NCBI RefSeq assembly: GCF_029625335.1
Contig: NZ_CP121111.1
Location: 806,001 to 870,000, forward strand
Length of the DNA stretch: 64,000 nucleotides
Direction of reading: 5' to 3'
From: Flavobacterium nitratireducens
GTDB taxonomy: Bacteria; Bacteroidota; Bacteroidia; Flavobacteriales; Flavobacteriaceae
A model generated the notes under the pieces. That model had not been told where the DNA came from, made no database searches, and was given only the letters and a program-made list of their open reading frames with translations. The position numbers and the translations under genes are program-made. The stretch's first letter is position 1; the number at the start of each line of letters is the position of its first letter. Below are positions 21,561 through 31,469 of this stretch, in pieces.

Positions 21561-24500
21561 ATGGCAAAGACTATCTCCGATGAAGTAATGAAATTTTCCA
21601 TTGTTATCAATGGAAATGAAGGTCAAAAAGCGCTTTTTGATCTGGAAAAAGCTACCCGAAAACTTAATGAAGAAAATAAGGCTTTAGGACTTCAAAAAAA
21701 GCTGCTTGAAAAACAAGGAAAACAAGAAACCGAAGCTTACAAAAACTTAACTGCAACCATCAAAGCCAATTCTGCTGAAATCACAGCGAATAAGGCAAAG
21801 ATGAAAACACTGCAAGACCAAATCGGAATTACCGGTTTAACTATGGGGCAATTGCAAGCTAAATCTACTATGCTTCGTAATACCCTGCGTAATCTTGTTC
21901 CCGGTTCTGCTGATTATAAAAAATACGAAGCCGATTTAAATCAAGTGAAAGCCCGTATGAATGAACTTAGTGGTAAAGCAAAGGAAACAAAACTTTCTCT
22001 TGGTTCTATGGCTGACGGATTTAACCGATACCAGGGAATGGCGCTGTCGGTAATTGCCACACTTACAGGAGTAGTCTATTCTATCCAAAAAATCATTGAT
22101 ATCAATGGGAAACTCGCAGGTGCGCAATCCAATGTGATGAAAACTACCGGAATGACCCGTAAGGAAGTGGATGAATTAGCCAAATCCTTTGGTTTACTCC
22201 ATACCCGTACTTCCCGTATTAATTTATTAGGGATTGCCGAGCAAGGTGGCCGTATAGGTATTGCTAAAGAAGAAATAGGTCAGTTTGTTGATGTAATGAA
22301 CAAAGCTTCGGTTGCATTAGGAGATTCATTCACCGGAGGTGCTGAGGAAGTCGCTAACAAACTGGGGAAAATAAAATTTCTGTTCGAAGAAACTAAGGAT
22401 TTAGGTGTTGAACAGTCTTACAATTCAATAGGATCTGCAATTAATGACCTTGGAGCAAAGGGAGTAGCTTCGGAGGCTAACATTGCCGATTTCACCACCC
22501 GATTAGGTTCTCTTACCGATGTGTTAAAACCTACTATTCAGGAAACCTTAGCGCTTGGTGCCGCTTTTGAGGAATCAGGTTTAGAATCTGAGGTTTCGGC
22601 TCGTGCCTATGGTATTTTTATGAAGCAAGCCAGTACCGAAAGTGGGAAGTTTGCCAAAGTAATGGGTATTTCCCAAAAGGCAGTCGAAAATATGGTTAAT
22701 ACTAATCCTTTGGAATTTATGCTTAAATTCTCAGAAGGAATGAAAGGCATGGATGCTACCGATGTTGCCAAAACATTGGATTATCTAGGTATCTCTGCCG
22801 ATGGTGCCAATAAGGTTATCGGAGCAATGGGTAATAATACCGCTCGTTTCCGTGAATTGATTGATTTATCAAATAAATCTTTTGCCGATGGAACATCCTT
22901 AATTAATGAATACAATATCAAAAACAATGACCTTGAAGCGATTTTAGAAAGGATATCCAAAACGGTTTCAGGATGGTTTTCTTCTGAAACATTTATAAAA
23001 TGGCTTACCATTGGAGTAAATGTATTAGGAAAATTTATTGGAGCTACTGAAGATGCTGATAATACAGTAGGAAAATGGGCTGATAGAATAATGATTCTTA
23101 TCAAAATGTTAGCCATAGGTATTACAACAATTTTTTCTTATCAAACAGGGTTAAAACTTGTTGCATTTTGGACAACTAAAAGTGCTGAAGCAACCGCTTT
23201 ATCTAACATCGTATTTAAGATTCAATATTTCTGGTTAGTAGCTCAGGAAGTAGCGACTAAAGCGTTAGCATTTACTCAATCATTTTTAACATTTAAAATT
23301 GTTGAAGTTAGAAAAGCATATGTAGCATTAATGGCTGCAATGTCATTAAATCCATGGGGAGCATTAGTAGCAATTATAGGAGCATGTGCAGCTGCATACG
23401 TGGCTTTTTCTGAGAGTACAGTTGAAACCAATAAATCTCTTGATAATCAAATATTAATAAATCAAAAAATCTCTGATCAAATTGGAGAGCAAAAGCAAGA
23501 AGTTACAGATTTAGTTTCAATAATGAAAGATGAAAATGCGACTATTGAACAAAAAAAACAAGCATTATCTCAACTTCAAAAAATTGCAGGTGGTTATTTA
23601 GATACTTTAACTCAAGAAAACATTGCAACAGCAGAAGGGGAACGATTGATAAGAAGATATATAGCGGCTATAGATGAACTTGCAAATGCTCAAGCAATTC
23701 AAGATGTTAAGGCAGAATTAAGAAAAGAAAAATTAAAAAGGGATAATAAAGTATTAGCACTTTCTCTTGAAAAGAACTCAACAAAAAATGAAGGAAGTTC
23801 ATGGGCTGGTGATGATGGTAAATGGTTTGGATTGGGTGGACGTAATAAAATGGAAATTCAAGCAGAAATTGAACAAGCTAAAAGAGAAGCAGAAGATACA
23901 GGTTTTCAACTTACAGCACTTGAAAACACTAAGACAAAGCAAATAGAAAATCTACAAAAAGCCATTACAGATAGAAAAAATAAATTAAACTGGACTAAAA
24001 AAGATTCTAAAGAATTCAATGAACTTACTCAAGAAATAAAAACAGATGAAAAAGCACTTAATATTTTAATTGGATTACCATCTTCTTCTGGACCCAATAG
24101 TCCCAATGATTCTAAATATAAACCTCTAACAAAGGATGATGAAAACGGTACTAAAAATAAAAAAGACCCTAATTCTACTCAGGAAGAAATCAATCGCTTG
24201 AAGTTAGAAAGCACCGCAAATTACAATGAGAAGCTACTAAAACTTACTCGACAGCTTGAAGATGATAAGATTGCAGCCATGCAAGAAGGTTATCAAAAAG
24301 AATTACTAATTGAAAACCAACGTTACCAAAGAGAAATTGACGACTTAGACCGTCAAAAAATCCATACGGAGGAATTGGCAAAACTGGATGAAGATATTGC
24401 TAAAGCCAAAGTAGATAAGGATTTAAAAAAATACAATGCTTTGCTTACCATCCGTAAGGGATGGGATGAAAAAAACGCCGTACTTGATGATAAAATAAAC

Positions 24501-25931
24501 CAAATCAAGGAAGGTAAATTGGCTATTCATAATTTGAAATTAGCCACTATTGAAGAAAAGGCAGCTACCGAAGCAATTAATAAAAAGAAAGAAGCTTTTG
24601 AACGTGAAAAACAACAACGTGAAATCAAGTTCAATGAGGAATTGGCTGCATTGGGCAATAATAAAAGAGCCAAAGCCAAACTTACAGAAGCTCATGAAGA
24701 AGATGAATTAAAACGCCAAGAAGAATTCTTAAGAGATTTACTTAACGATTATAAAAAAATAGTAGGTAAAGAAAACTTTCAGGGAATAGACCTTTCTCTG
24801 CTTACTCCGGAACAAGTAAAACAGTTTGAAGATTACGCTGGCCAAGTAGGTATCAGTTTAACTGAGCTTATCAATAAAATAAATGAATTAAAAGGAAACA
24901 AACAGAATGCAAATGCCGAAGCTTTAGGAGTTGGTGGTGGTCAAGCCGATATTTTCGGGTTTACTCCAGATAACTGGGTTACGCTGTTTGATAATTTAGA
25001 GCAAGGAAAATTGGGTATAAATGAAATGGTTTTTGCTGTTTCGGCTTTAACTAATGCTTATGGAATGTACAGTAAGTTTCTTGAAGTAAATGAAAAGAAA
25101 CAACTAGCCACTTTTGAACGAAACACCAATACTAAAAAAGCCCGCTACAAACAACAGTTAGACTCAGGTAGAATAACCCAGGAACAATACAACAGTTTTG
25201 TTGAAAAAGCAGACAATGATTTAGCAAAGAAAAAAGCCGAAATCGAAAACAAACAAGCCAAAAGACAAAAGGCAATTACGATTTCTCAAATTGCAATGAA
25301 TACCGCAATGGCCATTATGGGTATTTGGGCGCAATTCCCAAAATTTGATTTTGGTGCTACTGCAGCAATTATGTCAGGAGTTGTTGGTGCTTTAGGATTG
25401 GCACAAATTGCTATGGTGGCTAAACAGCCTTTACCATCAGCTTCAGGTTATGAGGATGGTTTGTATCCTGAATACATAAAACGTGAACAGGATGGAAAAG
25501 TTTTCAAATCAAAATATGCAGGTAAAACCCGTTCAGGTTTGGTTAAGGATACTTCTCATTTTCTAGTAGCCGAAAATGGTCCCGAAATGGTAATTGACAA
25601 TAAAGCCTGGACTAAAATGAATCCTGCTGTTAAAGATGCTTTGGTTAATGAACTAAGAGGAATAAAAGGATTTGAACAGGGCTATTACAATGAAAACTTA
25701 AAACGCTATGAAGTTCCTGCCGGTTCTACGGCTACTCCATCCAATAGCACCGATGCCGAATTACTGAAAATGGTTCTTGCTATTGTTCAGGATAATACCG
25801 AAGTCATGCGTGAAATTAAACAATATGGAATTGAAGCTTTTATGACAAACAAAGATTTTAAATCCATGAAAAACATTCGTGAAGGGCTTAAAAAATACGA
25901 TGCCTTAAAAAATAACAATAAAGTATCCTAG
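21561..25931 (+). CDS. Tail tape measure protein
   Basis: At 1456 residues it is by far the longest gene. The N-terminal 150 residues are coiled coil (LEKATRKLNEENKALGLQKKLLEK), followed by a TP901-type core (about 180-470: KTTGMTRKEVDELAKSFG, AFEESGLESEVSARAYGIFMKQ). Several hydrophobic segments lie between about 510 and 625, then long charged coiled coils (about 850-1150) and a hydrophobic, Ala-rich stretch near 1250-1290. This layout sets tail length and later forms part of the DNA channel. It is alone behind its own phage promoter and is followed at once by two tail genes. A long tail with a tape measure implies a sipho- or myovirus. Confidence 0.88.
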   Translation: MAKTISDEVMKFSIVINGNEGQKALFDLEKATRKLNEENKALGLQKKLLEKQGKQETEAYKNLTATIKANSAEITANKAKMKTLQDQIGITGLTMGQLQAKSTMLRNTLRNLVPGSADYKKYEADLNQVKARMNELSGKAKETKLSLGSMADGFNRYQGMALSVIATLTGVVYSIQKIIDINGKLAGAQSNVMKTTGMTRKEVDELAKSFGLLHTRTSRINLLGIAEQGGRIGIAKEEIGQFVDVMNKASVALGDSFTGGAEEVANKLGKIKFLFEETKDLGVEQSYNSIGSAINDLGAKGVASEANIADFTTRLGSLTDVLKPTIQETLALGAAFEESGLESEVSARAYGIFMKQASTESGKFAKVMGISQKAVENMVNTNPLEFMLKFSEGMKGMDATDVAKTLDYLGISADGANKVIGAMGNNTARFRELIDLSNKSFADGTSLINEYNIKNNDLEAILERISKTVSGWFSSETFIKWLTIGVNVLGKFIGATEDADNTVGKWADRIMILIKMLAIGITTIFSYQTGLKLVAFWTTKSAEATALSNIVFKIQYFWLVAQEVATKALAFTQSFLTFKIVEVRKAYVALMAAMSLNPWGALVAIIGACAAAYVAFSESTVETNKSLDNQILINQKISDQIGEQKQEVTDLVSIMKDENATIEQKKQALSQLQKIAGGYLDTLTQENIATAEGERLIRRYIAAIDELANAQAIQDVKAELRKEKLKRDNKVLALSLEKNSTKNEGSSWAGDDGKWFGLGGRNKMEIQAEIEQAKREAEDTGFQLTALENTKTKQIENLQKAITDRKNKLNWTKKDSKEFNELTQEIKTDEKALNILIGLPSSSGPNSPNDSKYKPLTKDDENGTKNKKDPNSTQEEINRLKLESTANYNEKLLKLTRQLEDDKIAAMQEGYQKELLIENQRYQREIDDLDRQKIHTEELAKLDEDIAKAKVDKDLKKYNALLTIRKGWDEKNAVLDDKINQIKEGKLAIHNLKLATIEEKAATEAINKKKEAFEREKQQREIKFNEELAALGNNKRAKAKLTEAHEEDELKRQEEFLRDLLNDYKKIVGKENFQGIDLSLLTPEQVKQFEDYAGQVGISLTELINKINELKGNKQNANAEALGVGGGQADIFGFTPDNWVTLFDNLEQGKLGINEMVFAVSALTNAYGMYSKFLEVNEKKQLATFERNTNTKKARYKQQLDSGRITQEQYNSFVEKADNDLAKKKAEIENKQAKRQKAITISQIAMNTAMAIMGIWAQFPKFDFGATAAIMSGVVGALGLAQIAMVAKQPLPSASGYEDGLYPEYIKREQDGKVFKSKYAGKTRSGLVKDTSHFLVAENGPEMVIDNKAWTKMNPAVKDALVNELRGIKGFEQGYYNENLKRYEVPAGSTATPSNSTDAELLKMVLAIVQDNTEVMREIKQYGIEAFMTNKDFKSMKNIREGLKKYDALKNNNKVS

Positions 25932-25933
25932 CT

Positions 25934-27859
25934 ATGAATTTTACAACTCCATACAATAACACTGACTATTTCTTCACCAAAGAAGAAGATGAAATTGTAT
26001 TTGATTCCCCTTTATCAAATACCTATTTTGAAATGGAAGTAACCATAACTTCTTATGCCTTTTATACGCAAATTCCATCTTCCAAAACATTGAGTTATAA
26101 AATTCCTCTATTTCAAAATAAAGCAACATTCAATCTTGGTGAAATTATTGATCGTTCCATGCCTCGTATCAAAACAATCGAAATGAAACGTTTGTTGCAG
26201 TACAAAGCATCTGAGGTCACAATTGTAATTTTTGAAAAAGACAATGAAACAGATACTGAAATTTCTGTTCACGAAATAGGTCCTGTAAAATTCATCGCAG
26301 GTTTTAAACCTGAAAATGTGGAAAATAATTGTGCTTTTCTTGATGTTTATCAAATAAACAGAAGCGCACGAGAAAATAGTTATGTGTTTTTCAATGCCTT
26401 GTTAACCGTTGGTACTCATTTGTTTGAAGTGTATAAAAATGATACTCTAGTAGATGAATTTTCTTTTACAGTTGTTAGCGATAATATATGTAGTCGCTCA
26501 TTAAAATTGAGTGATTATGAAACCAAACAAGGGGATATTATTAAAATCAAGATGCCAAATAATCCTAGTTTGGTAAAGACTTATATTGTTTTTCCAAGCT
26601 CCACATCATACAGCAATTATATTGCTTTTGAGGATGAATACAAATTAAAAACTATTGTCGAATTTACAGGTGAATACCGTTTTCCAGTAGAATTTACAAC
26701 GAAGTTTAACCAAATCCATCAAGGACTTAGAAAGATTAACAATAAGGTCAGTTCTACTAAAGAACTAAGCTTTATAATCAATACAGGTTTCATGCTTCAG
26801 GAGGAAGAATTCATAATCGAAAGTCTTTTGAACTCTTTAAAAGCGTGGTTAATTATAGGTGAAAAAGAAGCTATCGAATTAACTACCAATCCAAAGAAAT
26901 TTGTAAAACAAGACCCAACCACTGAATTGTATTACTATGATGTAGAGTTTTTTGTAAATCCTACTAAAACGAAACCTTTACGTTTACTTTTAGATCAGGA
27001 TTTAGAGGATATTGCTTTTAATGTAAATGCTATTTTACCTCCTATTAATTTAACAGCTTCGGGAACTACTGCATCCACTACTCGATTACAATGGGAAATA
27101 GATCCTGACGAAACCGAGGAAATTGTTTTCTTCGAAATTATTAAAGATGGGGAATATTTTGGGGCAACCAGTAATTTGTATTTTGATGTTACCGGATTGG
27201 ATTTAGCTACTAATTACGACTTTACTGTAAAAGCACGCAGCAATGTAGGTGCTTTGTCACTAGCCAGTAATATTGTAACGGTATCGACTTATACTTCATT
27301 CGATACTACGCCTCCGAGTGTTCCTTTATACCTGACAAGTACTAATATTACTTACACAACAATTACATTAGGATGGAACGCTTCTGTAGATGACAAAGCG
27401 GGAGATATCACATACAGTATTTATAAAGATGGAGTAAAAATTGGAGAAACTACCAATACTAGTTTTGTAGTTTCTGGATTAAGCCAGGATACAAGCTATG
27501 ATTTCTATATTACTGCTACTGATGTATCTGGGAATACTTCAGATACTACCGGAACAATCAGTCGCTCTACTCAACAGAGTACTCTTAAACCGTTTTACAT
27601 GACCTATTACGGAGTGTACACAGGTGGTGTAGATTGTGATGCTGTTAAAAATACACTTCGTTTCCATGACGGAGCAGGAACGTATCCTGAGGTAGGAGAT
27701 ACGGTATTTAGTGATCCTGATACCGTTTTTACATATACAAGCTCTGAATTACTAAAATTTGGATTGCCTGAAAATAAAACAATTTCTATTTATGGTGTAA
27801 ATGGACAGGTTCTATCAGTAGGAACTTGTACAACTGGTGGAAAAACTAAAATAACTTAA
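25934..27859 (+). CDS. Tail protein with two fibronectin type III domains
   Basis: A 641-residue protein, 2 bases after the tape measure stop. Residues 1-370 form a beta-rich phage part; then two FN3 domains can be read (about 375-460 and 470-550) with the typical pattern: TTTRLQWE..., FDVTGLDLATNYDFTVKARS and TTITLGWNASVD..., FVVSGLSQDTSYDFYITATD. FN3 domains in phages often mediate weak binding to cell surface sugars. A short C-terminal beta domain follows (MTYYGVYTGGVDCDA). It is likely a distal tail or baseplate protein. Confidence 0.7.
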   Translation: MNFTTPYNNTDYFFTKEEDEIVFDSPLSNTYFEMEVTITSYAFYTQIPSSKTLSYKIPLFQNKATFNLGEIIDRSMPRIKTIEMKRLLQYKASEVTIVIFEKDNETDTEISVHEIGPVKFIAGFKPENVENNCAFLDVYQINRSARENSYVFFNALLTVGTHLFEVYKNDTLVDEFSFTVVSDNICSRSLKLSDYETKQGDIIKIKMPNNPSLVKTYIVFPSSTSYSNYIAFEDEYKLKTIVEFTGEYRFPVEFTTKFNQIHQGLRKINNKVSSTKELSFIINTGFMLQEEEFIIESLLNSLKAWLIIGEKEAIELTTNPKKFVKQDPTTELYYYDVEFFVNPTKTKPLRLLLDQDLEDIAFNVNAILPPINLTASGTTASTTRLQWEIDPDETEEIVFFEIIKDGEYFGATSNLYFDVTGLDLATNYDFTVKARSNVGALSLASNIVTVSTYTSFDTTPPSVPLYLTSTNITYTTITLGWNASVDDKAGDITYSIYKDGVKIGETTNTSFVVSGLSQDTSYDFYITATDVSGNTSDTTGTISRSTQQSTLKPFYMTYYGVYTGGVDCDAVKNTLRFHDGAGTYPEVGDTVFSDPDTVFTYTSSELLKFGLPENKTISIYGVNGQVLSVGTCTTGGKTKIT

Positions 27860-27863
27860 TATC

Positions 27864-29669
27864 ATGCACAAGATAATTCACGAAACATTTGAATTGGATT
27901 TATCCAATACTTCAATTTCATTAAATGATGACAATTCTTGGTTCTCAGATTCATTCAATACGAAATACTCTTTTCCATTTACAATGGATTTATCCGATGA
28001 AATTAAAGTTATTTTTGAGGATTTACTAGATTATCGCTCAAAAGAAATAGTTGTTGAATATCAAGTCACTTATGTATTTAACGACATTAAAGAAGCTGCA
28101 ATTCTAAAAGCTACAGGAGTAGATGATTCAATAGAATTTGAACTTAAATATGGTCTTGATAATTTCCCTAACTTCAACAAAAAACTCAATCAATTAGGCT
28201 TACAAATTTTCAACACTTCAGATATATATGCTCACGCAAAAACAATAATTAGCCAAACATGGCCTGCGGTAAATTATAATTTTCCGCAAATACAAGTTGA
28301 CAAGTTTGACAACACTAATCAAATGTGGACGTTTTTCGAAAAAGTATTAAATAAATACGTTGATGGCGATTTTGTAACGAATACAGTTGTGGATGATATT
28401 CCTCATAATAAAAATATCATGCAGCCAATGCCTTATTTTCTCCATATAATGAAGCAAGGATTTACTGATGCTGGTTATGAATTAAAAGGTGATGTACTAG
28501 AAATTCCTGCATTAAAAAAGAAACTTTTGTATATAGATACAGAATATTACAAATTATTAGAACAGGCCAATATTTCAACAATTGTTCTAGGTACAGATTT
28601 GGTAAACTCGCAAGGAAGATTAGCAAATTTCAATAAGAGTATCACTTTACCTCAATCTGGACGATATCAGATAGCAGGTAACGTAAATATTTATGGGCTT
28701 TGGAAAACATGGACATGGGCTACAATAAAATATAGAGATAAAGTATTATGGCAAGCTTACAAGTTCGAAAGGAAAAACCATTCTGGGTATATATATACCT
28801 ATGATGTTGATGTTACTTTTGATACTATTAATGATGGTGGTGTTCATGAAGTTATTTTTGAAAGTGAGCAATATAAAGATGATGATTCAGCGATTTGCGA
28901 TTTACAAACATCCTCTTTATATTTTTTTGATAATGCAGGTGTCGCTTCTCCCAATGTTATCCAAAACAACACAGTTGATTTGAACAAATTAGTTCCTGAT
29001 ATTACTTTTGGAAATTTTGTTACTACGGTTAAAAATTGGTATAACTTAGATATTACAACTAAGGGAAAAGAAATTTGGATGAACTATATTTCTAAGGAAC
29101 TAAATTATGAAGAAGCCATCGATTTTAGTGAATTCCAAACAAAACCTAAACGAGAAACTAATGATGGATTATCATTTCTTTTACAATTTTCAGACCCAAC
29201 CGATGAAAAAAACAAGCATAAACCTTATTTTTTTAATACAGATGGGAACAGTACTTCAGGCTATGTTACCGATGATCAAACACAAGAAATTACAATTCAA
29301 GCATTTCCATTTCTAAATGAATTTTATAATGGAGTGTGGACGGCTCATGCTATTGAGTCAGAACCGAATAAGATTTATGCTGTTCTTTATGATGGATTAG
29401 ATTCAAGTGGTGTAAATACTACCTCAGATCCAGCACCAATGCTATTGCCTGAGGTAGCGGAAAACCATTATAAAGATTGGTTTAATTTTCGATTAACTTC
29501 TATCAACTTCAAATGGAATTTTACTTGCTTCATTGAATCACTTAATAAAGTGAGTTCAAAAAGTAAAATATTTTCTTATGGCAGGTACTTTATTTTAAAA
29601 TCACTTAATAAAACGCAAATCGCAAAAGATGAATTTGAAGTTGAAGTAGATGGCCACACATTAAAATAA
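27864..29669 (+). CDS. Tail or baseplate protein
   Basis: A 601-residue beta-rich protein without signal or membrane segment. It is the last structural gene. The N-terminus (TFELDLSNTSISLNDDNSWF) and repeated beta segments suggest a baseplate hub or tail tip component. Receptor-binding genes that would normally follow are missing, because the integrase comes next; host specificity may rest on this protein and the FN3 protein. The stop overlaps the convergent integrase stop by 9 bases, with no terminator between them. Confidence 0.55.
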   Translation: MHKIIHETFELDLSNTSISLNDDNSWFSDSFNTKYSFPFTMDLSDEIKVIFEDLLDYRSKEIVVEYQVTYVFNDIKEAAILKATGVDDSIEFELKYGLDNFPNFNKKLNQLGLQIFNTSDIYAHAKTIISQTWPAVNYNFPQIQVDKFDNTNQMWTFFEKVLNKYVDGDFVTNTVVDDIPHNKNIMQPMPYFLHIMKQGFTDAGYELKGDVLEIPALKKKLLYIDTEYYKLLEQANISTIVLGTDLVNSQGRLANFNKSITLPQSGRYQIAGNVNIYGLWKTWTWATIKYRDKVLWQAYKFERKNHSGYIYTYDVDVTFDTINDGGVHEVIFESEQYKDDDSAICDLQTSSLYFFDNAGVASPNVIQNNTVDLNKLVPDITFGNFVTTVKNWYNLDITTKGKEIWMNYISKELNYEEAIDFSEFQTKPKRETNDGLSFLLQFSDPTDEKNKHKPYFFNTDGNSTSGYVTDDQTQEITIQAFPFLNEFYNGVWTAHAIESEPNKIYAVLYDGLDSSGVNTTSDPAPMLLPEVAENHYKDWFNFRLTSINFKWNFTCFIESLNKVSSKSKIFSYGRYFILKSLNKTQIAKDEFEVEVDGHTLK

Positions 29670-29960
29670 ATTGTCTAAAAGAAAAACCTCTTTATTGGCA
29701 TCAGCCTGAACTATATGAACGTATATCATCGTTTGGCTGATGTCACTATGTCCAAGTAGTTTTTGCAATTTTTCTACTTGACCGCCTGCTCTTAGAAAAG
29801 AGGTTGCAAATGTATGTCTGGCCACGTGAAATGTTACCTTTTTATGTATTTTCAAAATGAGCATTATTTTTTTTAGTTCATCATTAATATGTTGGTCGGC
29901 GTATTTCTTCTCAAACAATAAAGGTTCATGCTCTACAATTTCACGCGCTTTAATATTCAT
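29661..29960 (-). CDS. Prophage tyrosine recombinase, catalytic C-terminal piece (frameshifted)
   Basis: This piece carries the catalytic core end: HVARHTFATSFLRAGG (His-x-x-Arg), LLGHSDISQTMIYVHI (Tyr nucleophile, with the conserved Gly-His before it). The codons before its ATG continue the upstream piece in this frame (TQKDQSVAMNIKARE), so ATG 29960 is not a true start. Together with the next entry it gives a normal integrase of about 395 residues. The break is a six-base A run on the coding strand (T at 29984-29989 on the plus strand); seven A would restore the frame. Confidence 0.8.
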   Translation of the reverse strand: MNIKAREIVEHEPLLFEKKYADQHINDELKKIMLILKIHKKVTFHVARHTFATSFLRAGGQVEKLQKLLGHSDISQTMIYVHIVQADANKEVFLLDNLF

Positions 29961-29962
29961 AG

Positions 29963-30847
29963 CTACTGACTGATCCTTTTGTGTTTTTTGGAAATAAAAG
30001 TAACATAGTTATCCATAAAATTAGAACGGGTCAAACTTTGAACATCTGATATTCTCAAACCTGTCATACAACTAAAAAGAAAATACCCTAAAATCAGTCG
30101 ATGTGAGTCGGCAATATAAGGACTGAAATAATATCCTGCACATCGTTTTAGTTCATTTGTAGAAAGACTGGTTCTGTTACCTTTTGTACTGCCAACCTGA
30201 ATTTCGTCAATGTTTAATGCTAATTTAATTCCTGATTTTTGAGCCAATCCCAGAAACTTTTTAACTGCTGCTACATTTGCTGCTACAGTTGTACTAGCAT
30301 TACCTAATCCTCTAAGATGCTTTCGGAATTTGTCCAACCAGTTTTGGTCGATTTCCATAAAAGTAATGTCATTGTCAAAAGCTTCAATTTTTTTCAAAAC
30401 AGAAAGGTATCTTTTATAGGAACCAATTTCCATCATTACCTTCTCTTCTTCTAACATCATTTTGTAAAAGGCAGTAAGTCGAATTCGGGGCATATTACTT
30501 AGGAATTCTTTTTTAAGAGTTTCCAAAGTAAGTACCCTATCCGATAAACGATACGAAGTTTTTATCTGAGTGATTTTGGACTGGATATTATCTAAGATAA
30601 GATTGATATCAATATTTTCCTGATTAATTGGCTTAAGGCGTTGTTTGCTTTTATCCCAATGATCAATATTGATATCCAAATTCAAAGCAATTCTTTCTTT
30701 TTTGGAATTGCTTCGTAAAGTTAAAACTAAAGGGGTTTTTCCGTTAGCTTTTTTATATTCTCTAAAGGTGAATGATTCATTCATTGGCACGATAATTTTT
30801 TTCGTGGCCAATAGCGTGTCCAATTTGTATTGAAATGTAGAATTCAT
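29963..30847 (-). CDS. Prophage tyrosine recombinase, N-terminal piece (frameshifted)
   Basis: Arm-binding and SAM-like core-binding domains of a Bacteroidota integrase: FTFREYKKANGKTPLVLTLRS near the N-terminus, FYKMMLEEEKVMMEIGSYKRYLSVLKKIEAF in the middle, then the first catalytic Arg in TGLRISDVQSL. I chose the internal ATG at 30847 over the upstream GTG at 30886 because that stretch is hydrophobic and lies in the hairpin downstream of the tRNA. It continues in the preceding entry. Integrase next to the tRNA-Arg 3' end marks the right prophage boundary. Confidence 0.8.
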   Translation of the reverse strand: MNSTFQYKLDTLLATKKIIVPMNESFTFREYKKANGKTPLVLTLRSNSKKERIALNLDINIDHWDKSKQRLKPINQENIDINLILDNIQSKITQIKTSYRLSDRVLTLETLKKEFLSNMPRIRLTAFYKMMLEEEKVMMEIGSYKRYLSVLKKIEAFDNDITFMEIDQNWLDKFRKHLRGLGNASTTVAANVAAVKKFLGLAQKSGIKLALNIDEIQVGSTKGNRTSLSTNELKRCAGYYFSPYIADSHRLILGYFLFSCMTGLRISDVQSLTRSNFMDNYVTFISKKHKRISQ

Positions 30848-30870
30848 TAAGAAGTAAAAAATTAGGTAAA

Positions 30871-30916
30871 AAATTAAAAAGCGCACTATACTTGACTTTA
30901 CAGTCTGTATGTGCGC
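30871..30916 (-). terminator. Terminator of the tRNA operon
   Basis: On the minus strand AAAAGCGCAC pairs with GTGCGCTTTT around a 24-base loop whose edges (ATAC / GTAT) extend the stem past a one-base bulge; a T-rich run follows. It separates the tRNAs from the integrase gene. Confidence 0.75.
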
Positions 30917-30944
30917 TTTTGTTTTCTGCCTAAAAGGCTTCTTG

Positions 30945-31018
<74 letters not shown>

Positions 31019-31049
31019 ATTTTTTTTAAAACTTATGGTGAAGTTTTCG

Positions 31050-31124
31050 TCGGGGTGGCAGGATTCGAACCTGCGGCCTCCTGCTCCCAAAGCAGGCGCG
31101 ATAACCGGGCTACGCTACACCCCG
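31050..31124 (-). tRNA. tRNA-Pro (anticodon TGG)
   Basis: Acceptor CGGGGTG / CACCCCG, anticodon stem CCTGC / GCAGG with loop TTTGGGA, T-loop TTCGAAT, discriminator A. No encoded CCA. Confidence 0.95.
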
Positions 31125-31140
31125 AGTAGCAAATTATAAG

Positions 31141-31224
31141 CGGAGAGACAGGGACTCGAACCCTGGCGACGGTTACCCGTCGACAGATTAGCAATCTGCT
31201 CCATTACCACTCTGGCACCTCTCC
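31141..31224 (-). tRNA. tRNA-Ser (anticodon GCT)
   Basis: An 84-base class II tRNA with a long variable arm (GTCGACGGGTAACCGTCG), anticodon GCT in CAGATTGCTAATCTG, acceptor GGAGAGG / TCTCTCC and discriminator G, typical of tRNA-Ser. Confidence 0.95.
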
Positions 31225-31256
31225 AAGCTCAAAGAACGTGTCTCGTTTTGCGGTTG

Positions 31257-31287
31257 CAAATGTAACACATCATCCCATTACTCACAA
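31257..31287 (-). promoter_or_regulatory. Promoter of the tRNA operon
   Basis: On the minus strand a -33 TTG (31287-31285) and a perfect -7 TACATTTG (31264-31257) lie 20 bases apart, 33 bases before the tRNA-Ser. Confidence 0.75.
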
Positions 31288-31469
31288 CTATTTTTGTGCT
31301 TTTTTTCAATATTTTTTTCGAATTTTTTAAAAAACTCTAACAATCAACCAGATACAAAATAATATTTTAAAACATTTTTTTCGAAAACAGAATCAAGAAC
31401 TGAAAATACAAATTTTAGGCAAAAAAGACTAAATTTGCTTCAACAATACATTCAAATCAAATTAAGAGC

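Noticed and set aside
29984..29989. Programmed -1 frameshift in the integrase (AAA AAA)
   Set aside because: Integrases of this family are not made by frameshifting, and the P-site pairing after slippage would be poor. A missing base is simpler.
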